Source: Apostichopus japonicus (Eukaryota; Echinodermata; Holothuroidea; Aspidochirotida; Stichopodidae). From it: 64,000 nt of DNA. Where the stretch lies: NCBI RefSeq assembly GCF_037975245.1, contig NC_092569.1, positions 15,623,501-15,687,500 on the forward strand, read 5' to 3'. Of this stretch, positions 24,055 through 37,034 are shown piece after piece (the stretch's first letter is position 1; the number at the start of each line of letters is the position of its first letter). The notes under the pieces are model-generated. The model was not told the origin of the DNA. It did no database searches and saw nothing but the letters and a program-made list of their open reading frames with translations. Position numbers and translations under genes: made by a program.

Positions 24055-24060
24055 TTTATT
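24055..24060 (-). promoter_or_regulatory. Candidate poly(A) signal of B1
   Basis: AATAAA on the minus strand in the same context as behind the other three genes, about 360 bases past the stop at 24417. Confidence 0.45.
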
Positions 24061-24416
24061 CATATAAAACATATCAATATTTAACCATTAAGGTCATTTT
24101 TATATTCGGCAAATATTACCAATGCCAGACATGGGTACGTCTATGCCAAACATGTGTTATTACTATAAGTATTATATATTAATATTACTATGGACCTCAA
24201 TGAAGCTTTCCCAGTCAATGATAGGTACACAGTGCACAACCATTTTCATTTGGTCACAAATAATCTTGAGACAAGCAACGAAACCTAGCATTGTTGCTGA
24301 TGTGTGAGTTAGTGGTATCGTAAGTTGCCTCATTAATATGTTACAACTTAGTGAGACCGTTTCTTAGTAGCGTGAAATAGCTATGCGAGTCCGTATGCTT
24401 CGTTATCTTAACAACA

Positions 24417-24664
24417 TCAGGAGCGAGGCCGTATTTTCATTTCTGTTGACTGAATGTTGTAATTACTGCAGGGGAAATTATACCAATAAATGGTATAACT
24501 GACACCGCTGTATGGCGCGTTGAGATCACAATGATAGCAATGATTGAACCACCATGCGCTCTGATAACTAGTTCCATAGCTTGCACAGTTGTAACCATAA
24601 GCATCGTTGTCACGGTCACGTGTAGTGAACTCACGACCGTTGTGATTATTCATTGCATCGTATC
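24417..24664 (-). pseudogene. B1 exon 8: C-terminal part of FReD2
   Basis: Fully open: YDAMNNHNGREFTTRDRDND, then YGYNCASYGTSYQSAWWF, HCYHCDLNAPYSG and TEMKIRPRS before TGA. Unlike A1 and A2 there is no premature stop, and the late cysteines are present. Acceptor is CCTAG. Confidence 0.85.
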
Positions 24665-26349
24665 CTAGGGAAGGAAGAGAAAGATAGTTGAGATAACTGA
24701 TTACTTACTTAGAACTGTATGTTGTTGACAGCCTTTTGCAAAAAGTATGATGAGTGGATCGGACTAGCCGTGAAACCATGTGTTATCATTAGGATATATG
24801 AAGTCTCTAATAGACATTTTCATATATAGATTATACTTATCATCACTCGATGGTATAAAATAAATTGTTGTCTATTAAATGTCAGTGATATTTTTTGTAT
24901 TTCTTATTTTATTTATATTCTCTCATTGGGAATAGGAGGAAAGTACTACCATTTAAATGTCCCCAGTTTTTTTTTTGCAAATAAACCCTACCTACCATAT
25001 GAAAGTAAACCTATCCTCTAAGCTACCATACTTTAACCTTGATTATTCTTTTCCGTTCTATCAACATTTTGTTTACAAACAGCAACAGTTTTGCAAACTT
25101 TTTACCAAGCTTTTGGCTAAGAAAACCTTACGATATGTTGCTAAAATTAAAGCGACAATAATGTAAGGTACTAAAAGGAACTCTGTATTTTGTAAATTAG
25201 TTGTGTATTCTTCGATATTGATGTTCTTTGCTCCATTGAAATAAAAACCCTACGAAACCGGTAGAATTATGCCACCAGAAAAACATTTAGTTATCTTTCA
25301 TTTCCTGTTTTATTTTGTCTTCTAAAACTAAATTTCGTGTATACGCATGATGAATGCGATTTTTATCATAAACTAATAATCTCTCACGACCCCTTTTATC
25401 CATATAACCCATGTCTACAGTTTAGTCGTTTATATACGATGTGTATGAGGCAGGCATTGCTTTGTTGCCTCTGTTCATATTCTGGGGGTAACCCTGTAAT
25501 ATTTGAAGTATATGACCTTCTACTTCTCAGTAGTTACCATATTATTTATCACTGTATTCGTAGAGCAATTATAGTTCATCTCGCATGTGGACTAGAACGA
25601 ATTAATTAATGTCTCTAAAACTTAGAGAAAACATTCTTATGTCATATTTATTTCACAAAAGTCATTAACGCAATATCACATTATTAAGAAGACACTTGAT
25701 ATTAATTTTGAAGCTAGAAAGAAATTCTATGGTTTATCACGAATACAATGAACTCTAGTAGTGGACCGACATATACGATGACAAACAGGCTCCGAGAATA
25801 GTATCCCTTCATAGATATATCCGAGACGACTTTCGAGGTGTATTAAGAAACAACATTTACCAGATTCATTGTTTTCTCAGAAATTTCGAACGTGTTAGTT
25901 TTCATAAAGAACTATTTGATGATCCGAATCACCCATTGTCACGTATGTGTTACTAACTCTATGTCCTTTTTGTTACTTTGGCCTTTGCTGTAAAGATTGT
26001 AAGTAAAGAAATTGTAAGTAAATTGTACCCTTGTCGACAACGATGATACAAATATTAGATTTGGTGGTACAGAATGTACAGATGATCCATTTTGTTATGG
26101 GAATATTTTGAGGTAATGTTAAGGTCTGCCACTCAAACCAAGTGACATGTTCAACCCTTTCCACTGGGCTTGTTCGCACAGGTAACAATAATTAGAATTG
26201 TACAGGATAGTGTTCCACACTTAACCATAACTTCCTATTGATGGATTGTTTGTTATGTCGTAAATTGATATCAGACCGGCTTCAAGTAGACACATATAAC
26301 ATGTCTTAGGATCTGGTTGGGAAACAGTAGGAGTAGAAGATTCACTCAC

Positions 26350-26605
26350 CTACTGTACTAGAAGAATCGTAACCACTGACACTGAGTCTGAAATTAGTAT
26401 CCACATCACCCACGCACTTAGCATAGTAATGTTGCCCAGATTTCGATTCAAGTTCAATCCTCAGCTCATATTCGCCTTGGCTCGTCAATGCTGCAAGTTT
26501 ATCGTTGCCAAGCCAGAAATTGCCGTCGACAGTTCCGAAACCCTCTCTGTACTCGCTCCAAACTCTGTAAAAACTCAAGCTACTGTCAACACGTCGATGG
26601 AAAAC
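26350..26605 (-). pseudogene. B1 exon 7: middle of FReD2, with 4-residue deletion
   Basis: 256 bases instead of 268. The stretch AKYSSFSVGD of the other copies is shortened to AKCVGD, an in-frame loss of four residues that also creates a new cysteine. The rest (VFHRRVDSSLSFYRVWSEY, FWLGNDKL) is normal. Confidence 0.85.
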
Positions 26606-27046
26606 CTGTAATTATATGAGTACAAACAAGAAAGGACTCAGTAATCAATGACTTAAACTACATTTCAAGATGCTTGTATCTGTCCACGTTTTGATACCCT
26701 CGTTCAGTTTATTTCTTTTTCTTGTATTCATTGTTACTAATAACCCATGGATCTGAAAAAAGAGTCTCATGTTAGATAACAATAATTTTATTTTAAATAC
26801 ACTAAGATGAACGTTCGCGTGCAAAAATAAAAACACTTTAGACAGATGTTTTCTTGTCATACAGTTTTCAATCAACCAATCTGTAAACTGTTTCAAATTG
26901 GCAAATTTATTTAAGATGTCTTTTATATAAAGTTAAAAGTAACAAATTAACCTAATAGTAATTAACAACAAAAAATAATGTCATTAGTGACAAAACGGTT
27001 TTTTCTTTTGTCAATCTTTGAATTTGAAAATAAAAAAGATACATAC

Positions 27047-27352
27047 CAACCAACCACCTCCATCTGTGTCATCGCACACGACCTCAAATGGCACCTTTGT
27101 CCACCCAGCTGGTTGTATATTTTGGATACTATCCGATGTTGCTCCTCTAAATCTACCACAGTCGACGGAAGTGGATTGAGTACACTGGACTCCATCGCCC
27201 GTGTACCCTGTGTTACAGTAACACTGTAATATGCCTTGTCGTTCCTCACAGTTACCATCGGGACTGCACTGGTATGTATCGTCACAGCTTAGCAGACCGA
27301 TGTTGCAAGAACATCGCTTAGTACAAGAAGGGTTCACGTATACATCATCTTC
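27047..27352 (-). pseudogene. B1 exon 6: linker, EGF and start of FReD2
   Basis: 306 bases, open. The EGF part is close to A1 (7 of 56 residues differ), but the FReD2 start (DCGRFRGATSDSIQNIQPAG) differs at 18 of 46 residues. Confidence 0.85.
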
Positions 27353-27631
27353 CTGTGACGAAAGAAACGACCGTTAATGAACTTGGTATTAAGATATTAT
27401 ATGTGATTAGGACATTTGATATCTGCATGCAGTGCTAATCGAAACGAGTAATCGCTCGCGTTCTAAAGTTCGAGAGTTAAAAGTCAAAAAGCTACATACA
27501 GTGAATCGTTGAACCCATTCGCCATGTCGCTGTTCAAAATCAGAAAAGAAAAGGTACTGATGAATTTATCTGTCTCACACAGAATAGTGAGACCACCTCC
27601 TGAAAAACTAATGCTAAAAAGCGACTCTTAC

Positions 27632-27846
27632 CGCAAGGACCATCCCTTGACCACCATCTGCTTCCTGTATATAACAGCCACAGTCATCTCTAGATATACA
27701 TTTATTGCCGTCCATCAAGAACCCATCGGGACAAACGCATGTGGGTGTATCACTGCATGATACTGTGCAGCTAGGGTCAGCACATGAACCTTCACATTTA
27801 CAATCGTTGAAAGTCTTGCTGGTAGGACACCACTGAAAGTATGTAT
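27632..27846 (-). pseudogene. B1 exon 5: TIL domain
   Basis: 215 bases, open, with all TIL cysteines (NDCKCEGSC, PSCTVSCSDTPTCVCPDG, DDCGCY). Acceptor CTTCCAG, donor GTAAGA. Confidence 0.82.
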
Positions 27847-28280
27847 CTGGAAGAGGAATACCAAGAAAAGTTGTGGAGTATTAGCTCATTGGTTAACGAT
27901 TTAAAAATTTCAATTCCAGCCGCCCTTGTATAGTGTTACTTACGAAATTCTTGCTAATGAAAAATCTAAAGCTGTTTCTACTTGGTTATTTCAACTTCAT
28001 AGTTCCTTAATTGTCTTGACATTTGTAACTTCAATGTTTCAAAAGAACGAAAAGAAGTGTAAAAACAACAAAGAATAAACAAGCTCATTCCTCCCCGAAA
28101 GTCGTGTCTTCTTTAAATGGCACATGATGGTATCTCAGGAAAAACCTAGTCGCCGGAACTTACTCATTGAAACGACAAACATACTTCGGTATAGAATGAA
28201 GTCACATTCCACTAACACCACTGTCAGGTAACGCGTCAGAAATTCAATAATGTAACACGAAGGCATAGTTTACTACCTAC

Positions 28281-28546
28281 CTGCTTCTCCGGTATACTCT
28301 CCAGTACTGATTAATTTGTAATGACTGAAGCGGTCACTGATTCGAAAGGTTTCATACGTCACGAAGAATGACAAGCCGGACGCTGTAGTCAGGTCCATAC
28401 GAAGTTGATACTTTTTTCTGGTTGGTGATGTACGATATCTTCTCATTGCCGAGCCAAAACTCTTGAGAGAGAAAACCAAACCCATTTTCATATTCTTCCC
28501 ACGAACGATTAAAGTTGATTGATGCGTCGTGCCTTCGCTGTATGAC
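28281..28546 (-). pseudogene. B1 exon 4: FReD1 with frameshift
   Basis: One base longer than in the other copies; the extra base lies in the run CTTTTTT at 28411-28417. The frame is normal through FWLGNEKISYITNQ, then shifts and reaches a stop at 28352-28354. Confidence 0.85.
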
Positions 28547-28706
28547 CTGTTGATATCATAGTAAAATTAGCTTATTTATTCAGGGATCAACTAAAAAAGT
28601 GTTACAATATTCCACTGCTGCTATAAACCCACTAAACAACCTTTGATCATTGGGATATGAAAAGGTATTGTAACATGGCAAAGACAATGTTTGTAAACCT
28701 ACGTAC

Positions 28707-28876
28707 CGTCCATCCACCATCACCGAGACTGTTGTTACAATATACTTCGAAAGGTTCAATATAACCGTCTGGTTTGATGACGTAAACTCCATCGACACTA
28801 GAAGATGAACATTGGCTTAGTACTTCAAGGCAGTCTCTTGGATACTCAGCACGTTGATAGAAGAAGAAAGATGACG
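28707..28876 (-). pseudogene. B1 exon 3: start of FReD1
   Basis: 170 bases, open, with nearly the same protein sequence as A1 exon 3 (YPRDCLEVLSQCSSSSVDG, then LGDGGWT). Confidence 0.82.
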
Positions 28877-29653
28877 CTGAAAGGAGACACTAAATCAGAA
28901 TAATGATATGAACATATCAAACTTTTCACCGACTAGTTAACAGACATCACATAAAATGTGCAAGAAGAAGGTAAGCTAGTGCTTTGTTTGCACAATTTTT
29001 CTGCTTTACAAATATTGAATATTTCACAGTGCCTGAGAACCAATAAATATCAGATAATATAAATCAAAACATAAAGGTTAGAAATTCAAATTTGATAAAC
29101 ACGTTGCCATCATCGCATTTCCTAACATACGAATTGGATGTAAATATTTTTAAAATTAGCTTTCTCGTTTGTAAGTATATTTCATTAGCGCTGTATATTT
29201 TGCTTTTTAACTTGTGTTGGTTTTTCGATGATGTTACATATTTCTTCCAAACAAAAGGTCCATTGTGTTAAATCACTGCCAAGTATAAAACTTGTCACTA
29301 TGGGGTGACGAAAAAAAAAGCTCAAATGTATTACCGACACGAATCGAGAAAAGCATGGGGAAAAAATCGATGCTACATCAACCGCCTCAATTCCCCCCCC
29401 CCAAAAAAAAAAAAACTTTTAAAGAGTATTAAATGACATAAGATTTCGACGTCCAGATAAATCAATAATGGTAGTTTTCACAGTTAGAATTCCTAAAATT
29501 CTTGAGTAATTTTATACATAATGAATGGTGATAATTTTGACTTGTCAAGATAATAAACTATGTCGTTATTGATTTTAAAGATGGAGCACAATCGACAATG
29601 TTTAACAATATCAGCTCAAAAGCCGCTTTCATATAAATTAACAGAAAACTTAC

Positions 29654-29690
29654 CTGAACTTTCATCACGAGCGTCACTTTGAAGGTGAGG
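29654..29690 (-). pseudogene. B1 exon 2: 37-base linker exon
   Basis: Reads PHLQSDARDESS plus one base. TTTCAG acceptor and GTAAGT donor are intact. Confidence 0.75.
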
Positions 29691-31625
29691 CTGAAATATA
29701 AAACACAACCCTCTTGTTTTTATTGTTTATTGAAACCAATGATACTACAAACAATAACGATAATAACGCATGGTAATTATATAGTCTGTACTTAAAATAA
29801 CGGCTTTACAGGCTTATGTTCAGCCTAATGTGTAGCTGATTAGGTTAAGCTTGGCTTCGTGTAGACTATTCTTTTAACTAAATTTGGCCGGTTCCACTCC
29901 TTTTCCTTAAAATAATAAGTTGTTTTTGTCTTTAATTTGAGTAATAAAAACTCCCACATGACACCGATACGGTAAACTTGAAAATTAATATGTCAAATTA
30001 GTGTGATATAAACAGAGCAGCATTTGTTTTAAAACAAAGAATTTGTTTCCTCCTTATTTCAGAAGGGGAAGGAGTGGAATGATCACGAGAAATTTTGAAA
30101 CTGTCAACAGTTCTGATTCTTAAAAAAAAATCAATTATGATTGTTATTCATAACTTGAAGGGAAGTAGTATACCTGTAACATCAAACTGTCCTCATCTTA
30201 AACAGTTTACTGTAAACATAAATTGTCCAGACAAGTTGAACGGCGCGATCTTAAAGTGTTATGACGCTTCTAAAATTGTATTATTGTAAATCTAGTTCAT
30301 TCACTCTTTTAAGAGCAGTTTATTGTAATCTCTTGTTGTAACATCTTTCAATCTATGAAATCATCAAGTCAATATAAAACGTTTATGTAAATTTGTTACT
30401 GTCATCTCCGCCAATTATTAATAAAACTGAATCTCTGTTAAACCAAACGGCTTCCTTCAATAAATATAAATGACATTTGATTTCATACTTCAACAAATGC
30501 TCAAGCATATCTACAATACTTAGAATGATCCGACAATATTTCATTTACGTTAACGTTCAATAAAATTTAGCATAAACTTGCTATGCTGTTAACAAGTAAA
30601 CTTTAGGTTTTTTAAATTATTCGCTACTGTCAATAATTCTTTGCTTACTGTTACTTACTATGCGAATTACAGCAGTCTATAGGAGTTATTGTGTTACCTA
30701 TGATTATTTTATCATAAAGAAATATAAGAAATCAAGTATTCTTACAAAAGTCATTTCTAACCCTCTTAGTCTTCCAAACTGTAGAAATAATATTCGGTGA
30801 AACTGAAACAATTTGAAATCACCGTTATATTTTTCGTAGAACAAACGTAACCGTCACAATTTATAAATTCAAATTTAGTATGACTTAGCCGAAATGTGAC
30901 ATATATTTGTTGTTTGTGCTACATTTGATGATTTTTAATAAAAATTAAAACAGTATGATAACGGAAAGGAACCGAATTTGTAGAGTAGTTGGGACATTTG
31001 TTTTTTTTTTATCCAAAGGAAGTTATTAATGATGAATATTAAAAAGATTCGTTCAGAATTCAACACCCACTGAACAAATGCGTAAAAAATGCTTATATGT
31101 TATCAAAACTGTATCATCTTGTTAATAGTATAGGGATAAAAACGGTACTTTGCATATTTGTCTTTACATTTTATCCTGTAAATTTAAAGTCATTGTAAAA
31201 TATAATGATTAATTTTTCCATACACATATAATGGTTTTAAAGTTCTTATAAGGTGTATACGTCTATGGAGTAGCAATAAAACCAATTAGTTATCTGTTTT
31301 CGAAAATCAGTTACAGCTATGCAGCTGTTAGCCTTGTGTTGTTAGGAAAAAGATTTAATAAAAATATGAATGGTTATTTTGAACATTTTCTGAAGAAGTT
31401 AAGAAACAGACCGCTGCCTTATACGTTGGCTGAAACAGCATTTTTCGACAAGTCTTAAATCCAAATAGCCAACTAAACGTTGAATTGTTCTAAAAAAAAT
31501 GTATTTCCAATAGTAACAGAAAAATGCAGTTGATTAGTTTTGAATTTACAAATTTGATTTCAAATGCATTTACGATCAAAATTATCTCTCGGGCATTGAA
31601 CAATTGATGTTGTTACCAAAATGAT

Positions 31626-32880
31626 TATTAAGTCTCATAAGTTTCTTAATTTGATATACGAAGAAGTAAATGTCTGATCATGATTAAGATTAATTTAATT
31701 TGAGTAATAGCAGCGAGGTTTGGACAAATTAAGTACTAATCTTCAAATGATATTTTCAGTAATATCTTCACTAATCTTCAAATAATATTTTCAGTTGACG
31801 GATTGGAATCTTACAATTTAGTTTGCGGTTAAAGACTGCAACATAGAAGATTATCTTCGATGGCTACATTAAGACTTTGTTTATGAATTCATGAAAATGG
31901 AAATTGGTGGAATATCTTGAAGTCGTTCAACTTATGCTCTTGGTTTTGAACCTTACGATATCATATACACTGAGACTGTAAAAGCAGCACTCTGAATAAA
32001 TGTAAATTACCAAGGATAAGATATTCCTAGTAAAAATGTTATTACGATAGTCTCTAGGATTTACCTCGTTATCTCAAGCAACAAAGTTTATTTTACATGA
32101 TTGACTATCAGTTGAAATATTGAAGAGTAATTTCAAAATATGGTTAATGAGTAAACGAGTGGCTTTGGGTATCCCATTTTATGGAACAACTAATTCAATT
32201 TTGTACTTTATATTTCATAAGAGAAATAGATCAACTGGAATAAATTAAAAACAACAAAATTATTAAATAAGTCTCATCGGTTTCTTCATTTGTTGAAAGA
32301 AGAAGAAAGCGTTCCATTGTGATCAATCTTAAAATAATGTCTTAAAATATTTTTCGTTAAACGGTTACATTTTCGTTTGCGTTTAAAGACTAAAACATAA
32401 AAACTTTGTCATAGATGGTTACTTAACGTACTTTGTGTTAGATTTTATGATAAAAGAAATTGGAGGAATATCTTAAACAGGTTCAACTCTTTTGAGGGCA
32501 TTACGATATCCTATACACTGATAATGTGAATGCAGCAAATCTAAGTAAATGTAAACTACTAGAAATTTTGTCGGAGGGAGAGAATGAGATATATTCCTAG
32601 TAACAATGTAATAACGATAAGTCTTTATCATATACCTTGTAATTACAAACACAGTATATCTTCCATATTTGGAACTCGGTATTTACTGCCTTAAAAATAA
32701 ATCTGAATTTTGACTCTCAGTTGAAATATTGAAGAGTAATTTCAAATTGGTTCATGAGTAAACGAAAGGGTTTGGATATCCCATTGTGCAAACCAACTAA
32801 ATCAAGTTTGTCTTTAATACTGCATGAGAGATATGGATTAAATTAGAATACATTATCTTTATTTTAAGACGAGTTTCGCT
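31626..32880. repeat. Internal duplication of about 630 bp in intron 1 of B1
   Basis: Two diverged direct copies, roughly 31626-32262 and 32263-32880. Both begin near TAAGTCTCAT, and both contain an ATATCTT block, a GATATC block, ATTGAAGAGTAATTTC and a GAGTAAACGA segment. The A genes have one copy (about 15870-16500). B2 has both (about 62170-62820 and 62825-63440), so the duplication is B-specific. Limits are by eye. Confidence 0.6.
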
Positions 32881-33558
32881 TTCATGTTTTTATTTTCCAT
32901 AAATGATCTATATACTGACCCTATCAACATAAGAAATATAAAATAACATTATTTTAGTGGAGGTGATGGATGTTTTTACAATTACATCGTTACATTTAGT
33001 TTACAGTGAATAGCTAACCATTGCCGTCGTTTTAAAGAAGTGTTTAAAATGTATAGTTTAATTAACGAACTTGAAGGGAGCATGAAAGCTTGTTAACCGG
33101 TGGTTTCTATGTACAAGGATATAAACAATGTATATATGTTAAAAACAGGTCTTGAAGTTGACGTTTTTCAGTTAGGTATATGGTGGTACTGGGACAAGAA
33201 AAAACAAACAAAACAACTACACTTCTGTAAGCTTTGTCTTACGAACTAGTTTGAGTGGTCTACTAATTATCGTGTGCTGATCACTAAAGGTTTGATTAAA
33301 GTTATGTAATATATAATTGCGAATCAAAGTAGAAGTGATTATTGCGGTAGATTCAATTTCAGTTTTCATCAGACTTATACATCAGCTCAGCAAATAAGTG
33401 TGACTCGTTAACATCTTTTAAATATTTACAGTAAAATATGTTTATACACAAGTTTAACAAAATATATTCCTTTTTTCTTCTTTTCATAATTATGTTTTCT
33501 TTTATTCAAATGTACTTGATATTTAGATTCGTTCCAATCAGGTTTATTGTACAAAGAT

Positions 33559-33720
33559 TGACAAAGAAACTTGAAATTCACTATATGCATATATGTTTGA
33601 TTTTACACTAAAACTAAGAGAGACTGACAAAGAAACTCGTAATTTACTATATGAATATATGTTTGGTTTTACACTAAAACTAAGAGAGACTGACAAAGAA
33701 ACTTGTAATTTACAATATGT
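33559..33720. repeat. 66-bp tandem repeat, about 2.4 copies
   Basis: Units start at 33559, 33625 and 33691 with TGACAAAGAAACT and contain ACACTAAAACTAAGAGAGAC. It lies in intron 1 of B1, close to exon 1. The B2 counterpart is cut off by the window end. Confidence 0.75.
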
Positions 33721-33858
33721 TAAACAATTGTTTTAAAGTTAATAAATCGGGATAAATTTGGTTATCTATCTAGAGATTGATCTACGAGCCTTCATTGCGA
33801 AGAAGTTACATAATGTTAATCTTTAAAAGCGGACGGACTGGAACATATACAAAGTAGG

Positions 33859-33948
33859 TTAAAGACACACAGAGACACTGCTTGGAATAGAAATGATAAA
33901 AAACAGAGAGGTTAAACCTCCAAGATGTTGTCCAAACTTGTTCAGCAT
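33859..33948 (-). pseudogene. B1 exon 1: signal peptide exon lacking its splice donor
   Basis: Starts ATG with MLNKFGQHLGGLTS and a hydrophobic core LFFIISIPSSVSV, then reads into TAA at 33859-33861. In A1 and A2 the same place has GGAGGG followed by GTAAGT. A deletion of intron sequence next to the exon removed it here. A weak GTGTGT after VS would keep phase 0, so some splicing cannot be excluded. Confidence 0.7.
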
Positions 33949-34423
33949 TGTCAAAGCTAGTTACTTCTTAAAGGCTCAAGTTGAAATGCAGTCTGAGAGC
34001 ATTTGACACCGTCTGATCCATACCAGAATTGACTAAAGGTTAGTACAGTGGTTGTGAGAAGTCTTTGATGTCCTGTACCGTGAAATAATTGATCGGTCGA
34101 CAGTTAATGTGATCATGTATTTCAGTAGCAAGCTATGAAGTCATTCCACATTCACATGGCACCATAGCACCAAGATACTTTTTAGCCATGCTATAATTGA
34201 CTTTAAACTATGTTTTACGATACATCCGGCACAGCGTTATATAAATTTACCCAACTGCTGTAGTGTATCAAATCAAAACGGAAACAGAAAAAAGGGGACA
34301 ATTTTTCTAGGTTTCTTTTTAAGACAAGATAGATTAGATGGAAAATGTAGTACGGGTCACAAAATATTCCGTACAGTTTGTAACTCTCTCATTTGAAGCA
34401 GTCAAGCTGACGTAACCACATAC
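33949..34423 (-). promoter_or_regulatory. 5' flank of B1
   Basis: Homologous to the flank of A1 and A2 exon 1 and to window positions 1-390. No clear TATA box or other core element is evident. Confidence 0.45.
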
Positions 34424-35690
34424 AGGGGCGGCGATTTGTTTCAAATATTGGGGGGGGGGATATTGCTTGGGTGCAGGCGAATTACTATCAAAGCGGAGCG
34501 CCACCATTGGTTGGCGCGCAGCGTACAAGAAAATTTCTGGTTTTGATAGCCCCCCAGATCACCGGAAATGGCACTTCTTGGGCTTGAAAATGACCAACCA
34601 GATGTACACTTTTGCCTGAGAACCAAGTTTTTCCCAATAGTTTTTTTTTCCATTCATAACCTTTTTCAAGATTGTCACAAGTCACACATCATGTTCGACC
34701 TCATCGCATCTCCTGTGGATCATTGATTTTGTAGGTAATTCTACATAACGCCCCACAATACCCGTCAGCCCCACTTTTCATGGTTTTAAGCCCATTATTT
34801 GTTCAGAATTTGAATAATAAATTCACTTCAAAACATATCCATAATGTTGCACAAAATTTCATCTATGGATAACCAATATAGAAAAACCCCCTTCAACCCC
34901 TAACAGACCGGTCAAAATTGCACAAGTAGAGGGAAGTATGATGAAGAATGTTGGTCAAGGAATTTTCGAAAATTCAGACACAGTTAATTTATTGGTGTAC
35001 AAATATTAAAACCTCTTATAACGGCTACTATAAAACTTAGATATCATAAAAAAAATACCAAAAAAATATGCTCGAGGGGGGCGGTGTCTACCCTCCACCC
35101 CCCCTTGGCTACGCGCCTGCGGTTAGAAATCTTGTAGGAAACAGGCCAAATGGAAATCAGTGAACCCATATCGATGTGGATCTGTCATTTACCTCATGCA
35201 GCATGTGTTATTTTCTATTTATAGCCACACACAAAAATTATGCCACCAAATATTGGGGGGATATTAGTTACTATTAGATACTACCGTATACCCCCACCTA
35301 AAATATTGGGGGGTCCGTCTAGCTATTCATTTCGAAAAAAGTAAAAACTACTTTTGGTCATATATAGTAACAAATTGTGACACGGTTAGACAGGCGCCTC
35401 TGCGAGGGATTTGCCAATGGAGAGGCAAAGCTTGTAGGCAAACTATCTAGGCGTAGCGCCACCATAAGTTGGCGCGAAGCGCAAAAGAAAATTTTGGCCG
35501 AAAATGCCTCCCAGATGGCTGGAAATGGCACTTCCCAGGCCTTGTAAGTTGCATCTAAGCATTTTCTACTTTGAAATTACTAGAGATATCATACAAAATA
35601 TGCTAAAAAAAAACTATGCCACCAAATATTGGGGGGATATTAGATACTATATCCCCCCCACCTAAAATATTGGGGGGGACATGTCATGTC
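34424..35690. repeat. Nested repeat insertion with G-run and C-run motifs
   Basis: This block interrupts the B-type 5' flank at the place corresponding to about 395-510. It holds AAATATTGGGGGG three or more times (34441, 35250, 35622), partnered with CCCACCTAAAATATTGGGG. It also holds two copies of a segment with GCGCCACCAT, GTTGGCGCG and GGAAATGGCACTTCC (34497-34580, 35457-35540), and a TTGGCTACGCGCCTGCGG segment at 35104. No coding capacity or clear target duplication was found, so the class is unknown. Confidence 0.6.
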
Positions 35691-36798
35691 TTAATTGTCG
35701 CCAGAAAACAAAACTTCAGATTTATTAGAAAATTAAGTAACAGTTCCACATTCTTTAATATTTCTAAGAACCAGAAAATCCGACCCTCAATTAAGAAAGT
35801 AAAATATCAACTACAAATATATAGTAAACTTAAGTGTAATATTTTGATCCTAGAGAGGAATTAAATCGTTAACCACGTGTATGTGATATAATCCATGAAT
35901 AGGATCACTGCCAAAACCGCTGAAAGACAAGGTATAAGGTAAGATCAATGATATGATATAACTCTATCTTTTAGGGTTTCCACACTAGAGCTCTGCTCCC
36001 TTGTCGGCCCCTGTGTTACCGTCACAACCATGCTAATGTTTTAACTTAATGCAAAACTAAATAAACAACATACAACACTGCACAGACAAATATAACACTG
36101 TTTTAGACCTCAGAACAAAATAATCAACCGTCGAAGGTGCATGAGAAATAATGAAATTGTAATACAAATAGTAATAAATGGCCGATGGAAAAAAAGCTAG
36201 ACAAAAGTTAAACTGAATTCCTTGTGCATTTGAAATTCAATACCGTTTCATTTAACAAATTATCTAACAGAACCATACGTAGAGGAAGGACGCCATTTTC
36301 GGCCACCCTGGTTATGCCTGGTGCGTTTTACCAGGTGCCAAGAATATGAGGAAGTTAATCACGTGGCGATTAACGTAGAATTCACGTAAATCGCTAGTGT
36401 CAATTATAACAGTTATGAAATTACCTGAATATACAAGTTATATATCAGTTAAGGCGACATTTATTAACATAATATCTGAGATGAATACCCTATACAGGCC
36501 TAGTAATTACACATTTGTTGATCATAAGCCATAAAATACAGTTTTATGATAACATAAAATTAAAACCTAATGTAGGATCTGATTTTTCGTATTGTATAAC
36601 ATCTTTCGTACTCACTGTTTCCATGCATACTGTAAACTCACGTGCAAGTACTGTGTGACATCTAGGAAACTGTGGACTTAATGCAGTTCTTCCTAATCTA
36701 TGGATGCTCATAGACACCTTCAAACGGTTGTAAAAAAAAACAAACTATTTATCATTCCCACGGCTACAGTCTGGTTCAAATAGCCTGGTTCAAATTGT

Positions 36799-37034
36799 GG
36801 AGTGTTAGCTCAGTGGTTAACGCCGGTGCCTTCCAATCATAAGGCCCCCGGTTCGAGTCACTCCAAGATTAATGTATGTTGTCCAGTTACAGAGTTGTTG
36901 ACAATTGACAATTCATAATCACGGACGTTAAATATGAATGTAAGAGACTGACTTCGGTCAGCTTGCGGATTTGATAAGCCAATGAGGCTTCTTCGCGAGT
37001 TCCTGCTTGCAGGAGGATCTAATATACAAATAAA
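36799..37034 (+). repeat. tRNA-derived SINE, copy 3
   Basis: Essentially identical to the copy at 4776, with box A TTAGCTCAGTGG and box B GGTTCGAGTCACTCC. Confidence 0.65.

Larger units (their letters stand above)
24417..33948 (-). pseudogene. Gene B1: FReD/TIL/EGF/FReD paralogue, probably inactivated
   Basis: Same eight-exon layout as A1: 33948-33859 (damaged), 29690-29654, 28876-28707, 28546-28281, 27846-27632, 27352-27047, 26605-26350, 24664-24417. Two lesions disable it. Exon 4 is 266 bases instead of 265, with one extra base in the run at 28411-28417, and the shifted frame stops at 28352-28354. Exon 1 has lost the GTAAGT donor found in A1 and A2 and runs into TAA at 33859-33861. Exon 7 also has an in-frame 12-base deletion. 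The second FReD is otherwise complete, keeps the late cysteines and ends at KIRPRS. An assembly error in the homopolymer could explain the frameshift, but not the lost donor. Confidence 0.75.
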
